Shown: one piece after another, positions 16,599 through 25,311 of the stretch
How the letters are laid out: each line of letters begins with the position of its first letter
Position numbering within the stretch: position 1 is the first letter of the stretch
Origin: Pseudomonas shirazensis
GTDB taxonomy: Bacteria > Pseudomonadota > Gammaproteobacteria > Pseudomonadales > Pseudomonadaceae
Length of the DNA: 64,000 nt
Assembly: GCF_014268785.2 (NCBI RefSeq)
Contig: NZ_JABWRD020000005.1
Location: 62,001-126,000, forward strand
Reading direction: 5' to 3'
Program-made: the position numbers and the translations under genes
The notes under the pieces: generated by a model
The model's input: the letters and a program-made list of their open reading frames with translations, nothing else
The model's database searches: none
What the model was told of the DNA's origin: nothing

Positions 16599-17927
16599 AT
16601 GAACCAAGCACCCTTGACCGTCCTGATCGTCGAAGATGACCCGCATGTACTGCTCGGCTGCCAGCAGGCGCTGGCTCTGGAGGACATCGCCTGCGAAGGC
16701 GTGGGTAGCGCCGAGCTTGCCCTGGAGCGCATCGGCGACGACTTCGCCGGCATCGTGGTCAGCGACATCCGTCTGCCCGGCATCGATGGCCTGGAGCTGC
16801 TGAGCCGACTCAAGGCCCGTGACCGCGGCCTGCCGGTGGTGCTGATCACCGGCCACGGCGACATCGACATGGCTGTCGGCGCAATGCGCAACGGCGCCTA
16901 CGACTTCATGGAAAAACCGTTTTCGCCCGAGCGTCTGGTCGAAGTGGTACGCAGGGCCCTGGAACAACGCGGCCTGGCCCGCGAGGTGGTGTCATTGCGC
17001 CGCCAGTTGGCCAGCCAGAGTACGCTGGAGGGCCGCATCATCGGCCGCTCACCGGCCATGCAGGAGCTGCGCGAACTCATCGCCAATGTCGCCGACACCT
17101 CGGCCAATGTATTGATCGAAGGTGAGACCGGCACCGGCAAGGAACTGGTCGCCCGCTGCCTGCACGACTTCAGCCGGCGCCAGGCGCAACCGTTCGTCGC
17201 GCTCAACTGCGGCGGGTTGCCGGAGAACCTCTTCGAAAGTGAAATTTTCGGCCACGAGGCCAATGCCTTCACCGGTGCTGGCAAGCGCCGCATCGGCAAG
17301 ATCGAGCATGCCAACGGCGGTACGTTGTTCCTCGACGAAGTCGAGAGCATGCCGATCAACCTGCAGATCAAGCTGCTGCGCGTGCTGCAGGAGCGGACTC
17401 TGGAGCGGCTGGGCTCGAACCAGAGCATTGCAGTGGATTGCCGCCTGATTGCCGCGACCAAGTCTGATCTGAATGCGTTAGGCCAGAGCGGCCAGTTCCG
17501 CAGCGACCTGTATTACCGGCTCAATGTGGTTACCCTTGAGCTGCCGCCGCTGCGCGAACGACGTGAGGATATCCTGCAGTTGTTCGAGCATTTCCTGCAG
17601 CAGTCGGCGCTGCGCTTTGACCGCGAAACACCTGAGCTGGACAGCCACACCCTGTCGCGGTTGATGTCCCACGACTGGCCAGGCAACGTTCGCGAGCTGC
17701 GCAACGTCGCCGAACGCTATGCGCTTGGCTTGCCGGCATTCAAGAAAACCGCCAGCGGCGGCGCCAGCCAGGGCCTGGGTTTTGCCGAAGCGGTCGAGGC
17801 ATTCGAGCGCAACCTGCTCAGTGATGCGCTGCAACGCAGCGGCGGCAACTTGAGCCAGGCCAGCCTGGAGCTGGGCATGGCCAAGACCACGCTGTTCGAC
17901 AAGGTGAAAAAATACGGCCTCGGCTGA
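16599..17927 (+). CDS. aauR: Sigma-54-dependent response regulator AauR-like
   Basis: NtrC/DctD-class activator, 442 residues. Receiver domain with the acidic pocket and phospho-Asp in 'VVSDIRLPGIDG' (Asp near 54). AAA+ domain with Walker A 'GETGTGKE', Walker B 'GGTLFLDEVE' and arginine finger 'RSDLYYRLNV'. C-terminal Fis-type helix-turn-helix 'GNLSQASLELGMAKTTLF'. The sigma-54 contact loop reads NAFTGA instead of the usual GAFTGA. Starts 13 bp after aauS. Likely targets are the two TTCGG-N4-CCGAA boxes before gltI, giving positive control of acidic amino-acid uptake. Confidence 0.9.
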   Translation: MNQAPLTVLIVEDDPHVLLGCQQALALEDIACEGVGSAELALERIGDDFAGIVVSDIRLPGIDGLELLSRLKARDRGLPVVLITGHGDIDMAVGAMRNGAYDFMEKPFSPERLVEVVRRALEQRGLAREVVSLRRQLASQSTLEGRIIGRSPAMQELRELIANVADTSANVLIEGETGTGKELVARCLHDFSRRQAQPFVALNCGGLPENLFESEIFGHEANAFTGAGKRRIGKIEHANGGTLFLDEVESMPINLQIKLLRVLQERTLERLGSNQSIAVDCRLIAATKSDLNALGQSGQFRSDLYYRLNVVTLELPPLRERREDILQLFEHFLQQSALRFDRETPELDSHTLSRLMSHDWPGNVRELRNVAERYALGLPAFKKTASGGASQGLGFAEAVEAFERNLLSDALQRSGGNLSQASLELGMAKTTLFDKVKKYGLG

Positions 17928-17951
17928 CCTCAACTGCTACGGGAAAATTCT

Positions 17952-18287
17952 GTGGACCTGGTATTCAAAGCTGCCCTCGGCGCCGGTGTGGTGATTCTGC
18001 TGGCGCTCCTGTCGAAGACCCGTAATTACTACATTGCCGGTCTGGTGCCGTTGTTTCCGACCTTCGCCCTGATCGCTCACTACATTGTCGGCAAGGGCCG
18101 CTCGATCGAGGACCTGAAGACCACCATCCTGTTCGGCATGTGGTCGATCATCCCCTACTTCGTCTATCTGCTGACGCTGTATGTGCTCGTCGAGCGCATG
18201 CGCCTGGAAGCATCGCTGGCGCTGGCCACGCTGGCCTGGCTGATCGCCGCGACCTTGCTGGTGACCGTATGGGTGCGCCTGCACTGA
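17952..18287 (+). CDS. GlpM family inner-membrane protein
   Basis: Small hydrophobic protein, 111 residues, with four probable membrane helices. The stretch 'YIAGLVPLFPTFALIAHYIVG' (17 residues before the glycine-lysine turn shown in part) and 'FGMWSIIPYFVYL' are characteristic of the GlpM/YdgC family. In P. aeruginosa glpM lies next to glpD and was linked to alginate production; its biochemical role is unknown. Here it sits 24 bp after aauR, about 11 kb from glpD. The start is a GTG at 17952 with only a weak GGGA upstream. Possibly cotranscribed with aauSR. Confidence 0.75.
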   Translation: MDLVFKAALGAGVVILLALLSKTRNYYIAGLVPLFPTFALIAHYIVGKGRSIEDLKTTILFGMWSIIPYFVYLLTLYVLVERMRLEASLALATLAWLIAATLLVTVWVRLH

Positions 18288-18300
18288 GCACTACCCGCTA

Positions 18301-19296
18301 TTACAGTGTGGCGAGGTGAGTGGGTTTCTCACGCTGGGCTTTCAGGTACGGCAAGACCGCGCCCAGCAGAGGCGCCTTGAACGGCGCTTGAAAACGATGC
18401 GCAAGCCCCGGAATCAAGCGCAACTGGCTGCCCTGGATATGCGCCGCCAGGTGCACTCCGTGCATCACCGGTAGCAGCGGGTCTGCGGTACCGTGCACCA
18501 CCAACGTCGGCACGCGCAGCTGATTGAGCAGCTCGACTCGGCTCGGCTCAGCCAGAATTGCCAGAATCTGGCGCTTAACGCCCTCCGGATTGAATGCCCG
18601 ATCATAGGCCTGCGCCGCCTGTTGAATCAGCTCCTGGCGCTCATCCTGCACCTGCGGGCTGCCCAATGCGGCGAGCATGTCAGCCTGCTGCTCAATGGCC
18701 ACAGCACGGCTCGGAGCACTGCGCCGCGCCAGCAACTGCAGCAACGCCGCGCTGGGTTGCGGTAAGCCGGCGGCGCCGGAGCTGGACATCACCAGGGTCA
18801 GGCTGCGCACCCGCTGCGGCTGCATGGCGGCCATATGCTGGGCAATCATGCCGCCCATGCTCACCCCCAGTACATGAAACTGCTCGATGTGCAGTGCGTC
18901 CATCAGCTGCACGCCATCCTCGGCCATATCGGTCAAGCTGTAAGGCGCTGATACGCTCAGACCAAGTTTGTAGCGCAGCGCCTCGAACGTCAGGTTGGCC
19001 GAGGCCGGCGCTGTATTCCAGCGGGTCAGACCAACGTCGCGATTATCGTAGCGGATCACCCGAAAGCCCTGTCGGCACAGGGCTTCCACGACATCGTCGG
19101 GCCAGTGGATCAGTTGACCACCCAGCCCCATCACGAGCAACAGCGCAGGATCTGACGGCGCGCCGACGCTTTGATAGACCATGCTCAGCGCCCCCAGGTC
19201 AGCGCGCTGCAGTGCCACACTGACATCGCAGCGCGCCATGGCAATGGTGCTCGGCGCAGCGCCCCACAGCATCAACACAAACAATAAAAAACGCAT
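18301..19296 (-). CDS. Alpha/beta hydrolase, exported
   Basis: Hydrolase of unknown substrate, 331 residues. The N-terminus has a signal-peptide-like hydrophobic core (FLLFVLMLWGAAPSTIAMA), so it may be periplasmic. The nucleophile elbow is 'GVSMGG', the acid is in 'HGTADPLLP' and the catalytic His in 'LAHRFQ'. The oxyanion region near 'LVMGLGGQLIHW' and the overall pattern resemble the esterase/epoxide-hydrolase-like group seen next to many regulators. ATG 19296 is the likely start (a TTG precedes it by one codon). Convergent with the GlpM-like gene and divergent from metR. Confidence 0.8.
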   Translation of the reverse strand: MRFLLFVLMLWGAAPSTIAMARCDVSVALQRADLGALSMVYQSVGAPSDPALLLVMGLGGQLIHWPDDVVEALCRQGFRVIRYDNRDVGLTRWNTAPASANLTFEALRYKLGLSVSAPYSLTDMAEDGVQLMDALHIEQFHVLGVSMGGMIAQHMAAMQPQRVRSLTLVMSSSGAAGLPQPSAALLQLLARRSAPSRAVAIEQQADMLAALGSPQVQDERQELIQQAAQAYDRAFNPEGVKRQILAILAEPSRVELLNQLRVPTLVVHGTADPLLPVMHGVHLAAHIQGSQLRLIPGLAHRFQAPFKAPLLGAVLPYLKAQREKPTHLATL

Positions 19297-19506
19297 CAAG
19301 CAACACCAGCACGCAAAGCCCCATTAGTCCGCCAGTCTGATCAACTTGATTGAAAAGCGCTGCCACACTTGCGTGACAATTTGATGAACCCTGCCAGGCG
19401 GCCACTCAGGCAACATTAAGACCGCCCGGGCCACACCCGCAGATCGACAAACCGCGCCAACATGAGCCAAACTCACGCACTATCGCGTTTAGCTCCGGAG
19501 TTGGTC

Positions 19507-20424
19507 GTGCTTGAAATTCGTCACCTGAAAACCCTTCATGCACTGCGCGAATCAGACAGCCTTGTCGAGGCCGCCGAGCGCTTGCACCTGACCCAGTCGG
19601 CACTTTCGCATCAGTTCAAGGAACTTGAAGAGCGCCTGGGCATGCCGCTGTTCGCGCGCAAGACCAAGCCGATTCGCTTTACCAGCGCTGGCCTGCGCCT
19701 GCTGCAACTGGCGGACGCCACCCTGCCCTTGCTGCGCGGCGCCGAACGCGACATCGCGCGGCTGGCCGGTGGCACTGCAGGGCGCCTGCACATGGCGATC
19801 GAATGCCATAGCTGCTTCCAATGGTTGATGCCGACCATCGACCAGTTCCGCGATGCCTGGCCGGAAGTCGAACTGGACCTGGCCTCTGGTTTTGCCTTTG
19901 CCCCGCTGCCGGCGTTGGCCCGCGGCGATCTCGACCTGGTGGTGACCTCCGACCCCCTCGACCTGGCCGGGATCACTTACGTGCCGCTGTTCACCTACGA
20001 GGCAATGCTGGCGGTAGCCAACCAGCATGCGCTGGCGAGCAAGCCTTACATCGTCCCGCAGGATCTGGTCGACCAGACCCTGATCACCTACCCGGTGGAA
20101 CGTGACCGTCTCGACATCTTTACCCGCTTTCTCGAACCCGCCGACATCGAGCCCGCCGCCATTCGCACCTCGGAGCTGACGGTGATGATGATGCAGCTGG
20201 TGGCCAGCGGTCGTGGCGTCTGCGGCATGCCGCACTGGGCCTTGCATGAGTACAGTTCGCGCGGTTATGTGAAGGGCAAGCGGCTGGGCGAAAAAGGCCT
20301 GTTTGCCACGCTCTACGCCGGGGTGCGCACAGACATGCTCGACGCACCGTACATGCGCGACTTCCTGCTGACCGCCAAGGACACCTCGTTCGCCACCCTT
20401 GATGGGGTCAGCGCGGTGCGTTGA
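19507..20424 (+). CDS. metR: LysR-type transcriptional regulator MetR
   Basis: Homocysteine-responsive activator of methionine biosynthesis genes. The 305-residue product starts VLEIRHLKTLHALRE, matching the MetR N-terminus, with the LysR helix-turn-helix 'VEAAERLHLTQSALSHQFKELE' region at about residues 17-38 and a C-terminal coinducer domain. I chose GTG 19507: GGAG at 19497-19500 is 6 nt upstream, and an ATG at 19462 would add 15 non-conserved residues. The last 17 bp overlap the convergent Nudix gene. metE is not in the window. A TGAA-N5-TTCA motif lies within codons 7-11. Confidence 0.88.
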   Translation: MLEIRHLKTLHALRESDSLVEAAERLHLTQSALSHQFKELEERLGMPLFARKTKPIRFTSAGLRLLQLADATLPLLRGAERDIARLAGGTAGRLHMAIECHSCFQWLMPTIDQFRDAWPEVELDLASGFAFAPLPALARGDLDLVVTSDPLDLAGITYVPLFTYEAMLAVANQHALASKPYIVPQDLVDQTLITYPVERDRLDIFTRFLEPADIEPAAIRTSELTVMMMQLVASGRGVCGMPHWALHEYSSRGYVKGKRLGEKGLFATLYAGVRTDMLDAPYMRDFLLTAKDTSFATLDGVSAVR

Positions 20425-20821
20425 GCAACCGGCGATACAGCGGCAGAATCAGGTCGCGGGTCAGCGGCGCCAGCAGGGGCGCCTGCTGTTGCTCGGTGCC
20501 CAGCCAGAGAACTTCTTCGATCTCGGCGGCCGGTGCCACGGCATCAGCGCAGTCGACCCGGTAGAGCTCGCACTGTACCTCGAAGCCAGGTTCGTTCGCT
20601 GCCGGCGCGCTGAACTGGCCAAGGTACTCGGCCGCAGCGGCATCGATGCGCAGGCCGAGCTCTTCTTCCAGCTCACGCCCCAATGCTGCCAGCGGCGTCT
20701 CCCCGGCATCGATCTTGCCGCCAGGCTGCATGAACGCCTGGGTGCCACGCTTGCGCACCAGCAGGGTGCGCCCTTGCGGGTCGATGAGCAGAGCGGCGGC
20801 GATGCGGATGATGTTCGACAT
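20408..20821 (-). CDS. Nudix hydrolase
   Basis: Hydrolase of nucleoside-diphosphate-linked substrates; cytosolic, 137 residues. The Nudix box is complete: 'GGKIDAGETPLAALGRELEE' continues to 'ELGL', fitting G-x5-E-x7-R-E-x-x-E-E-x-G. The exact substrate (oxidised nucleotides, NADH, sugar nucleotides) cannot be read from the sequence; the small size and MutT-like start 'IRIAAALLIDPQGRTLLVRK' favour a housecleaning role. It converges on metR with a 17-bp overlap and is divergent from the Lhr gene. Confidence 0.88.
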   Translation of the reverse strand: MSNIIRIAAALLIDPQGRTLLVRKRGTQAFMQPGGKIDAGETPLAALGRELEEELGLRIDAAAAEYLGQFSAPAANEPGFEVQCELYRVDCADAVAPAAEIEEVLWLGTEQQQAPLLAPLTRDLILPLYRRLLNAPR

Positions 20822-20943
20822 GGATAACTCGGGGCGGGATTAAGCCGGCGAGGATAGCCGATCCAACCTCCCCGCGTATCAAGCACACGCAGCTAGACGA
20901 ACGGCCCCTTGCCAAGTGCGCGTTCGAGCGCCATAACCAGAAC

Positions 20944-23900
20944 ATGAACCTGCCTACCTCGCAGCACCCTGCCCTCGCGCTGTTTCATCCCGCCGTCAGC
21001 AGCTGGTTCCGCCAGCGCTTCGCCACGGTTACCGATGCTCAGGCCCGTGCCTGGCCGCTGATCCATGCTGGCCAATCGGTGCTGCTGACGGCGCCGACCG
21101 GCTCGGGCAAGACCCTCAGCGCTTTTTTGGCAGTACTCGACGAGCTGTTCCGCGAGGGTCTGGCCAATGACGGTCAATTGGCCGAGCAGACTCAGGTCAT
21201 CTACGTGTCGCCACTCAAGGCACTGTCCAACGACATCCGTCTTAATCTGCAGGCGCCGCTCGAAGGCATCAGCCAGGTGATTCAGGCGCAGGGGCTACAG
21301 GCGCCGCAGATCACCACCGCGGTACGCACCGGCGACACCCCGCAAAAAGAGCGTGCGGCGATGCGCCGGCGCGCGCCGCATATTCTGGTGACCACGCCTG
21401 AATCGCTTTATGTGCTGCTCGGCTCGGCGTCCGGCCGCGCAGGTTTGGGCAGCGTGCACACGGTCATCGTCGACGAGATCCACGCCGTGGCCGGCAACAA
21501 GCGCGGCTGCCATCTGGCGCTGACGCTGGAGCGCCTGCAAGCCCTGACCGGCAAGCCATTACGCCGCATCGGCTTATCAGCTACACAGCGCCCGGTCGAA
21601 CGCGTGGCGCAGTTTCTGGTCGGCCAGCAGCGGCCCTGCGCCATCGTCGATGTCGGCCACGCGCGCCAGCGCGATCTGGCCATAGAGGTGCCGCCGGTGC
21701 CGCTCGGCGCGGTGATGGCCAGTGATGCCTGGAACCTGGTCTACGACCGCCTGGCCGAGCTGGCCCGCGCCCACCGAACGACTCTGGTGTTCGTCAATAC
21801 TCGCCGACTGGCCGAGCGTCTGACTCGCCACCTTGGCGAGCGGCTTGGCCAGCAGGTGGTTGCCGCGCACCATGGCAGCCTGGCCAAGGAGCACCGCCTG
21901 CTGGCCGAGCAGCGCCTGAAGGCTGGCGAGCTGCAGGTGCTGGTCGCCACCGCATCGCTGGAACTGGGCATTGATATCGGCGAGGTCGAGCTGGTCTGCC
22001 AGATCGCGTCGCCGGGGTCGATCGCGGCGTTCATCCAGCGTGTTGGCCGCTCGGGCCACCAGGTCGACGGCACGCCCAAGGGGCGCCTGTTCGCCACCTC
22101 CCGCGACGACTTGATCGAATGCGTGGCGCTCCTGGAATGCGTGCGCCGCGGCGAACTGGATGAGCTGCACTTACCCAAGGCGCCGCTGGATGTGCTGGCC
22201 CAGCAGATCGTTGCCGAAGTCAGCAACCAGCCCTGGTCGGAGCAGGACTTGTTCGATTGTCTGCGCCAGGCCGCACCATTTGCCGCGCTGGAGTATGAGC
22301 ACTATCAGGCACTGCTGCGCTTGCTTGCCGAAGGCTACAACGGCCGCCTCGGCGTGCGCGGTGCGTATGTTCACCGTGATGCGGTCAGCGGCATGTTGCG
22401 AGGCCGCCGCGGCAGCCAGCTGACGGCCTTGACCAGCGGCGGCACCATCCCCGAGAACGCCGACTACAGCGTGCTGCTCGAGCCCCAGGCGCTGAACATC
22501 GGCAGCGTCAACGAAGACTTCGCAGTAGAGAGCATCACCGGCGATATCTTCCAGCTCGGCAATGCCTCCTACCGCATCCTACGGGTCGAGGCCGGCAAGG
22601 TACGGGTCGAGGATGCGCGCGGGCTACCGCCGACCATTCCGTTCTGGCTTGGTGAGGCGCCCGGGCGCAGCGATGAACTGTCGGCGGCAGTCGCACGCCT
22701 GCAAAGCCAACTCGATCAGCAGTTGCAAGCCAGCCAGGGTGCGTTTGAACCGGTCAGCCAGTGGCTGGCAACTACGTACCAGCTAGATGACGCCTGCGTC
22801 AGCCAACTGGTCGATTATCTGGGGCGCACCTGGCAGGTGCTGGGCGCTTTACCGTCCCAGCAGACGCTGATCATGGAGCGCTTTTTCGATGAGTCCGGCG
22901 GTACTCAGCTGATCATCCACTCGCCCTACGGCAGCCGCATCAATCGCGCCTGGGGGCTGGCCCTGCGCAAACGCTTTTGCCGCACTTTCAACTTCGAGCT
23001 GCAGGCGGCGGCCAGTGAAGACGCGATCGTGCTGTCGCTGTCTGCTGGCCACAGCTTCGAGCTGGATGAAGTGTGGCGCTATCTCTCGAGCAACAGCGCC
23101 GAGGCGATCCTGATCCAGGCGGTGCTCGATGCGCCCCTGTTTGGCGTGCGCTGGCGCTGGATTGCCTCGGTCGCGCTGGCCTTGCCGCGCTTTGTCGGCG
23201 GGCGCAAGGTGGCCCCGCAGATCCAGCGGATGAAGAGCGAAGACCTGGTCGCAGCAGTATTCCCCGACCAACTGGCCTGCCTGGAAAACATCGCCGGCGA
23301 GCGGCAGATTCCTGAGCATCCGCTGGTTGCCCAGACCTTGCACGACTGCCTGCACGAAGCCTTGGACAGCGACGCCTGGCTGGCCCTGCTCAAACGCATG
23401 GAAGGCGGTCAGTTACGCCTGATCAGCCGCGACCTGCCGGCACCTTCGCCGTTGGCAGCGGCCATTCTCAATGCCCGGCCCTATGCGTTTCTGGACGATG
23501 CACCGCTGGAAGAGCGGCGCACCCAGGCGGTGCTCAACCGGCGCTGGAGCGAGGTCGACAGCGCCGATGAACTCGGTGCGCTGGATGCCGACGCTATCGG
23601 CGCGGTCGCAGCGCAAGCCTGGCCGCAACCGAGCAACAGCGACGAGATGCACGAAGCGCTGATGAGCCTGGGTTGCATCACCCAGGCCGAGGCAGCGGCC
23701 AATCCGGGCTGGCTGGCGCTGCTGCAGCGGCTGGCCAAGAGCGGTCGCAGCAGCCGTCTGGACGGCCCCGAGCAGCCGCTGTGGGTGGCCCGTGAGCGCT
23801 TGAACCTGTTCAACGCGCTGTACCCGCAGGCACTGTTCGAGCCGGCCGTGACCTTGTTACCGGGCTTCGATACACCGGTCGATGCCGACAGCGCCCTACC

Positions 23901-25224
23901 CGAGCTGCTGCGCTCTCGCCTGAGCGGATGCGGCCCGCAAAGCCGTGAGCAGATAGCCGCACCACTGGGCCTGCCGCCGGCGCAGATCGAGCAGGCCCTG
24001 GCCGCCCTTGAACAACAAGGTGTGCTGTTGCGCGGCTATTTCAGCCCAGGCGCGCAGGCACTGCAGTGGTGTGAACGGCATCTACTGGCGCGCATCCATC
24101 GCTACACGGTCAAGCGGCTGCGCCGGGAGATCGAACCGGTCAGCCTGCAGGACTACATGCGCTTCCTGTTCGACTGGCAGCATCTGGCGCAGGACCAGCG
24201 TATGCGCGGCCGCGAGGCGCTCGGCGAAGTACTCGGCCAACTGCAAGGGTTCCCCGGCGGCGCCGGTGCCTGGGAGGCCGACCTACTGCCGGCGCGCATC
24301 AGCGATTACAGCCCGCTGTGGCTGGATGACGCCTGCCGCAGCGGCCAATGGACCTGGAGCAGGCTGGCGTCAACTGCGGCCAGCAGCACCTTGGCGAGTA
24401 CGCCACTGGCACTGTTGCCACGCGGGCAGCTGAGCCTATGGCGCAGCCTGACCAGCACACCTGAGGTAGCCAGCCTCGGGCCGCGGGCGCAGCGTGTGCA
24501 TGCCGCACTGCAGGCACATGGGGCGTTGTTTTTCGAGGAGCTCTCACAGGAGGCGCATCTGCTGCCCAGCGAGCTGGAAACCGCATTGCAGGAATTGGTC
24601 GGGGCCGGCCTGGTCGGCGCCGACAGTTTCATCGGCTTGCGCTGCCTGATCACCCCCGCCGCCAAGCGCAAACCGTGTATCAGCCGGCGGGGTCGGCCAC
24701 CGTTGTTCAGCGACATGGCCCACGCCGGGCGCTGGGCACTGCTCCGGCGCACCAGCGACGAACCCGATCACGACCTGCGCCTCGAATACATAGCGCTGGC
24801 GCTGCTGCGCCGCTACGGGGTGATCTGCTGGCGTCTGCTGGCGCGTGAGTCGGACGCGCTGCCAAGCTGGCGTGAGCTGCTGCGCTGCTACCAGCGCCTG
24901 GAAGCCCGCGGCGAAATCCGCGGCGGGCGGTTTATCGCCGGGCTGGCCGGCGAACAATTCGCCCTGCCGGACGCAGTCGGGCTGCTGCGCCAGGTCAGGC
25001 GCAGGCCGCTGGATGGCGAGCTAGTGCTGATCAGCGGCAGCGATCCACTGAATCTGCTTGGCACCCTGCTGCCAGGCGGCAAACTGCCGGCAGTGGCCGG
25101 TAATCGGCTGCTGTACAAGGACGGTGTGCCCGTGGCAACGCGGGTCGGCGGGCGCTATGTGTTTCTGCTCGAGGCAGCTGCCGAGGAGCAGGATGGCTGG
25201 CGGCAAAAGCTGCTGCGCGGTTGA
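20944..25224 (+). CDS. lhr: Lhr-type large DEAD/DEAH-box helicase
   Basis: Superfamily 2 helicase, 1426 residues. Walker A 'TAPTGSGKT' with Lys56, DEIH box at Asp177 ('VIVDEIHAV'), the separation motif 'GLSATQRPVERVA' and motif VI 'QRVGRSGHQVDG' define the Lhr core in the first ~850 residues (3'-5' ssDNA translocase with winged helix). The long C-terminal extension is shared with E. coli Lhr (about 1538 residues), a DNA-repair-linked protein of poorly defined role. The start ATG at 20944 lacks a strong ribosome site. No ligase or nuclease partner is adjacent. Confidence 0.9.
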   Translation: MNLPTSQHPALALFHPAVSSWFRQRFATVTDAQARAWPLIHAGQSVLLTAPTGSGKTLSAFLAVLDELFREGLANDGQLAEQTQVIYVSPLKALSNDIRLNLQAPLEGISQVIQAQGLQAPQITTAVRTGDTPQKERAAMRRRAPHILVTTPESLYVLLGSASGRAGLGSVHTVIVDEIHAVAGNKRGCHLALTLERLQALTGKPLRRIGLSATQRPVERVAQFLVGQQRPCAIVDVGHARQRDLAIEVPPVPLGAVMASDAWNLVYDRLAELARAHRTTLVFVNTRRLAERLTRHLGERLGQQVVAAHHGSLAKEHRLLAEQRLKAGELQVLVATASLELGIDIGEVELVCQIASPGSIAAFIQRVGRSGHQVDGTPKGRLFATSRDDLIECVALLECVRRGELDELHLPKAPLDVLAQQIVAEVSNQPWSEQDLFDCLRQAAPFAALEYEHYQALLRLLAEGYNGRLGVRGAYVHRDAVSGMLRGRRGSQLTALTSGGTIPENADYSVLLEPQALNIGSVNEDFAVESITGDIFQLGNASYRILRVEAGKVRVEDARGLPPTIPFWLGEAPGRSDELSAAVARLQSQLDQQLQASQGAFEPVSQWLATTYQLDDACVSQLVDYLGRTWQVLGALPSQQTLIMERFFDESGGTQLIIHSPYGSRINRAWGLALRKRFCRTFNFELQAAASEDAIVLSLSAGHSFELDEVWRYLSSNSAEAILIQAVLDAPLFGVRWRWIASVALALPRFVGGRKVAPQIQRMKSEDLVAAVFPDQLACLENIAGERQIPEHPLVAQTLHDCLHEALDSDAWLALLKRMEGGQLRLISRDLPAPSPLAAAILNARPYAFLDDAPLEERRTQAVLNRRWSEVDSADELGALDADAIGAVAAQAWPQPSNSDEMHEALMSLGCITQAEAAANPGWLALLQRLAKSGRSSRLDGPEQPLWVARERLNLFNALYPQALFEPAVTLLPGFDTPVDADSALPELLRSRLSGCGPQSREQIAAPLGLPPAQIEQALAALEQQGVLLRGYFSPGAQALQWCERHLLARIHRYTVKRLRREIEPVSLQDYMRFLFDWQHLAQDQRMRGREALGEVLGQLQGFPGGAGAWEADLLPARISDYSPLWLDDACRSGQWTWSRLASTAASSTLASTPLALLPRGQLSLWRSLTSTPEVASLGPRAQRVHAALQAHGALFFEELSQEAHLLPSELETALQELVGAGLVGADSFIGLRCLITPAAKRKPCISRRGRPPLFSDMAHAGRWALLRRTSDEPDHDLRLEYIALALLRRYGVICWRLLARESDALPSWRELLRCYQRLEARGEIRGGRFIAGLAGEQFALPDAVGLLRQVRRRPLDGELVLISGSDPLNLLGTLLPGGKLPAVAGNRLLYKDGVPVATRVGGRYVFLLEAAAEEQDGWRQKLLRG

Positions 25225-25311
25225 CTGCGCTGGCCATGTGCCGGGCGTTAGCGCTATGGTCGTGGTTTGCCCCAGGCCCTGAGCCTGACCGAGCCATCGC
25301 AAGGATTTCGT

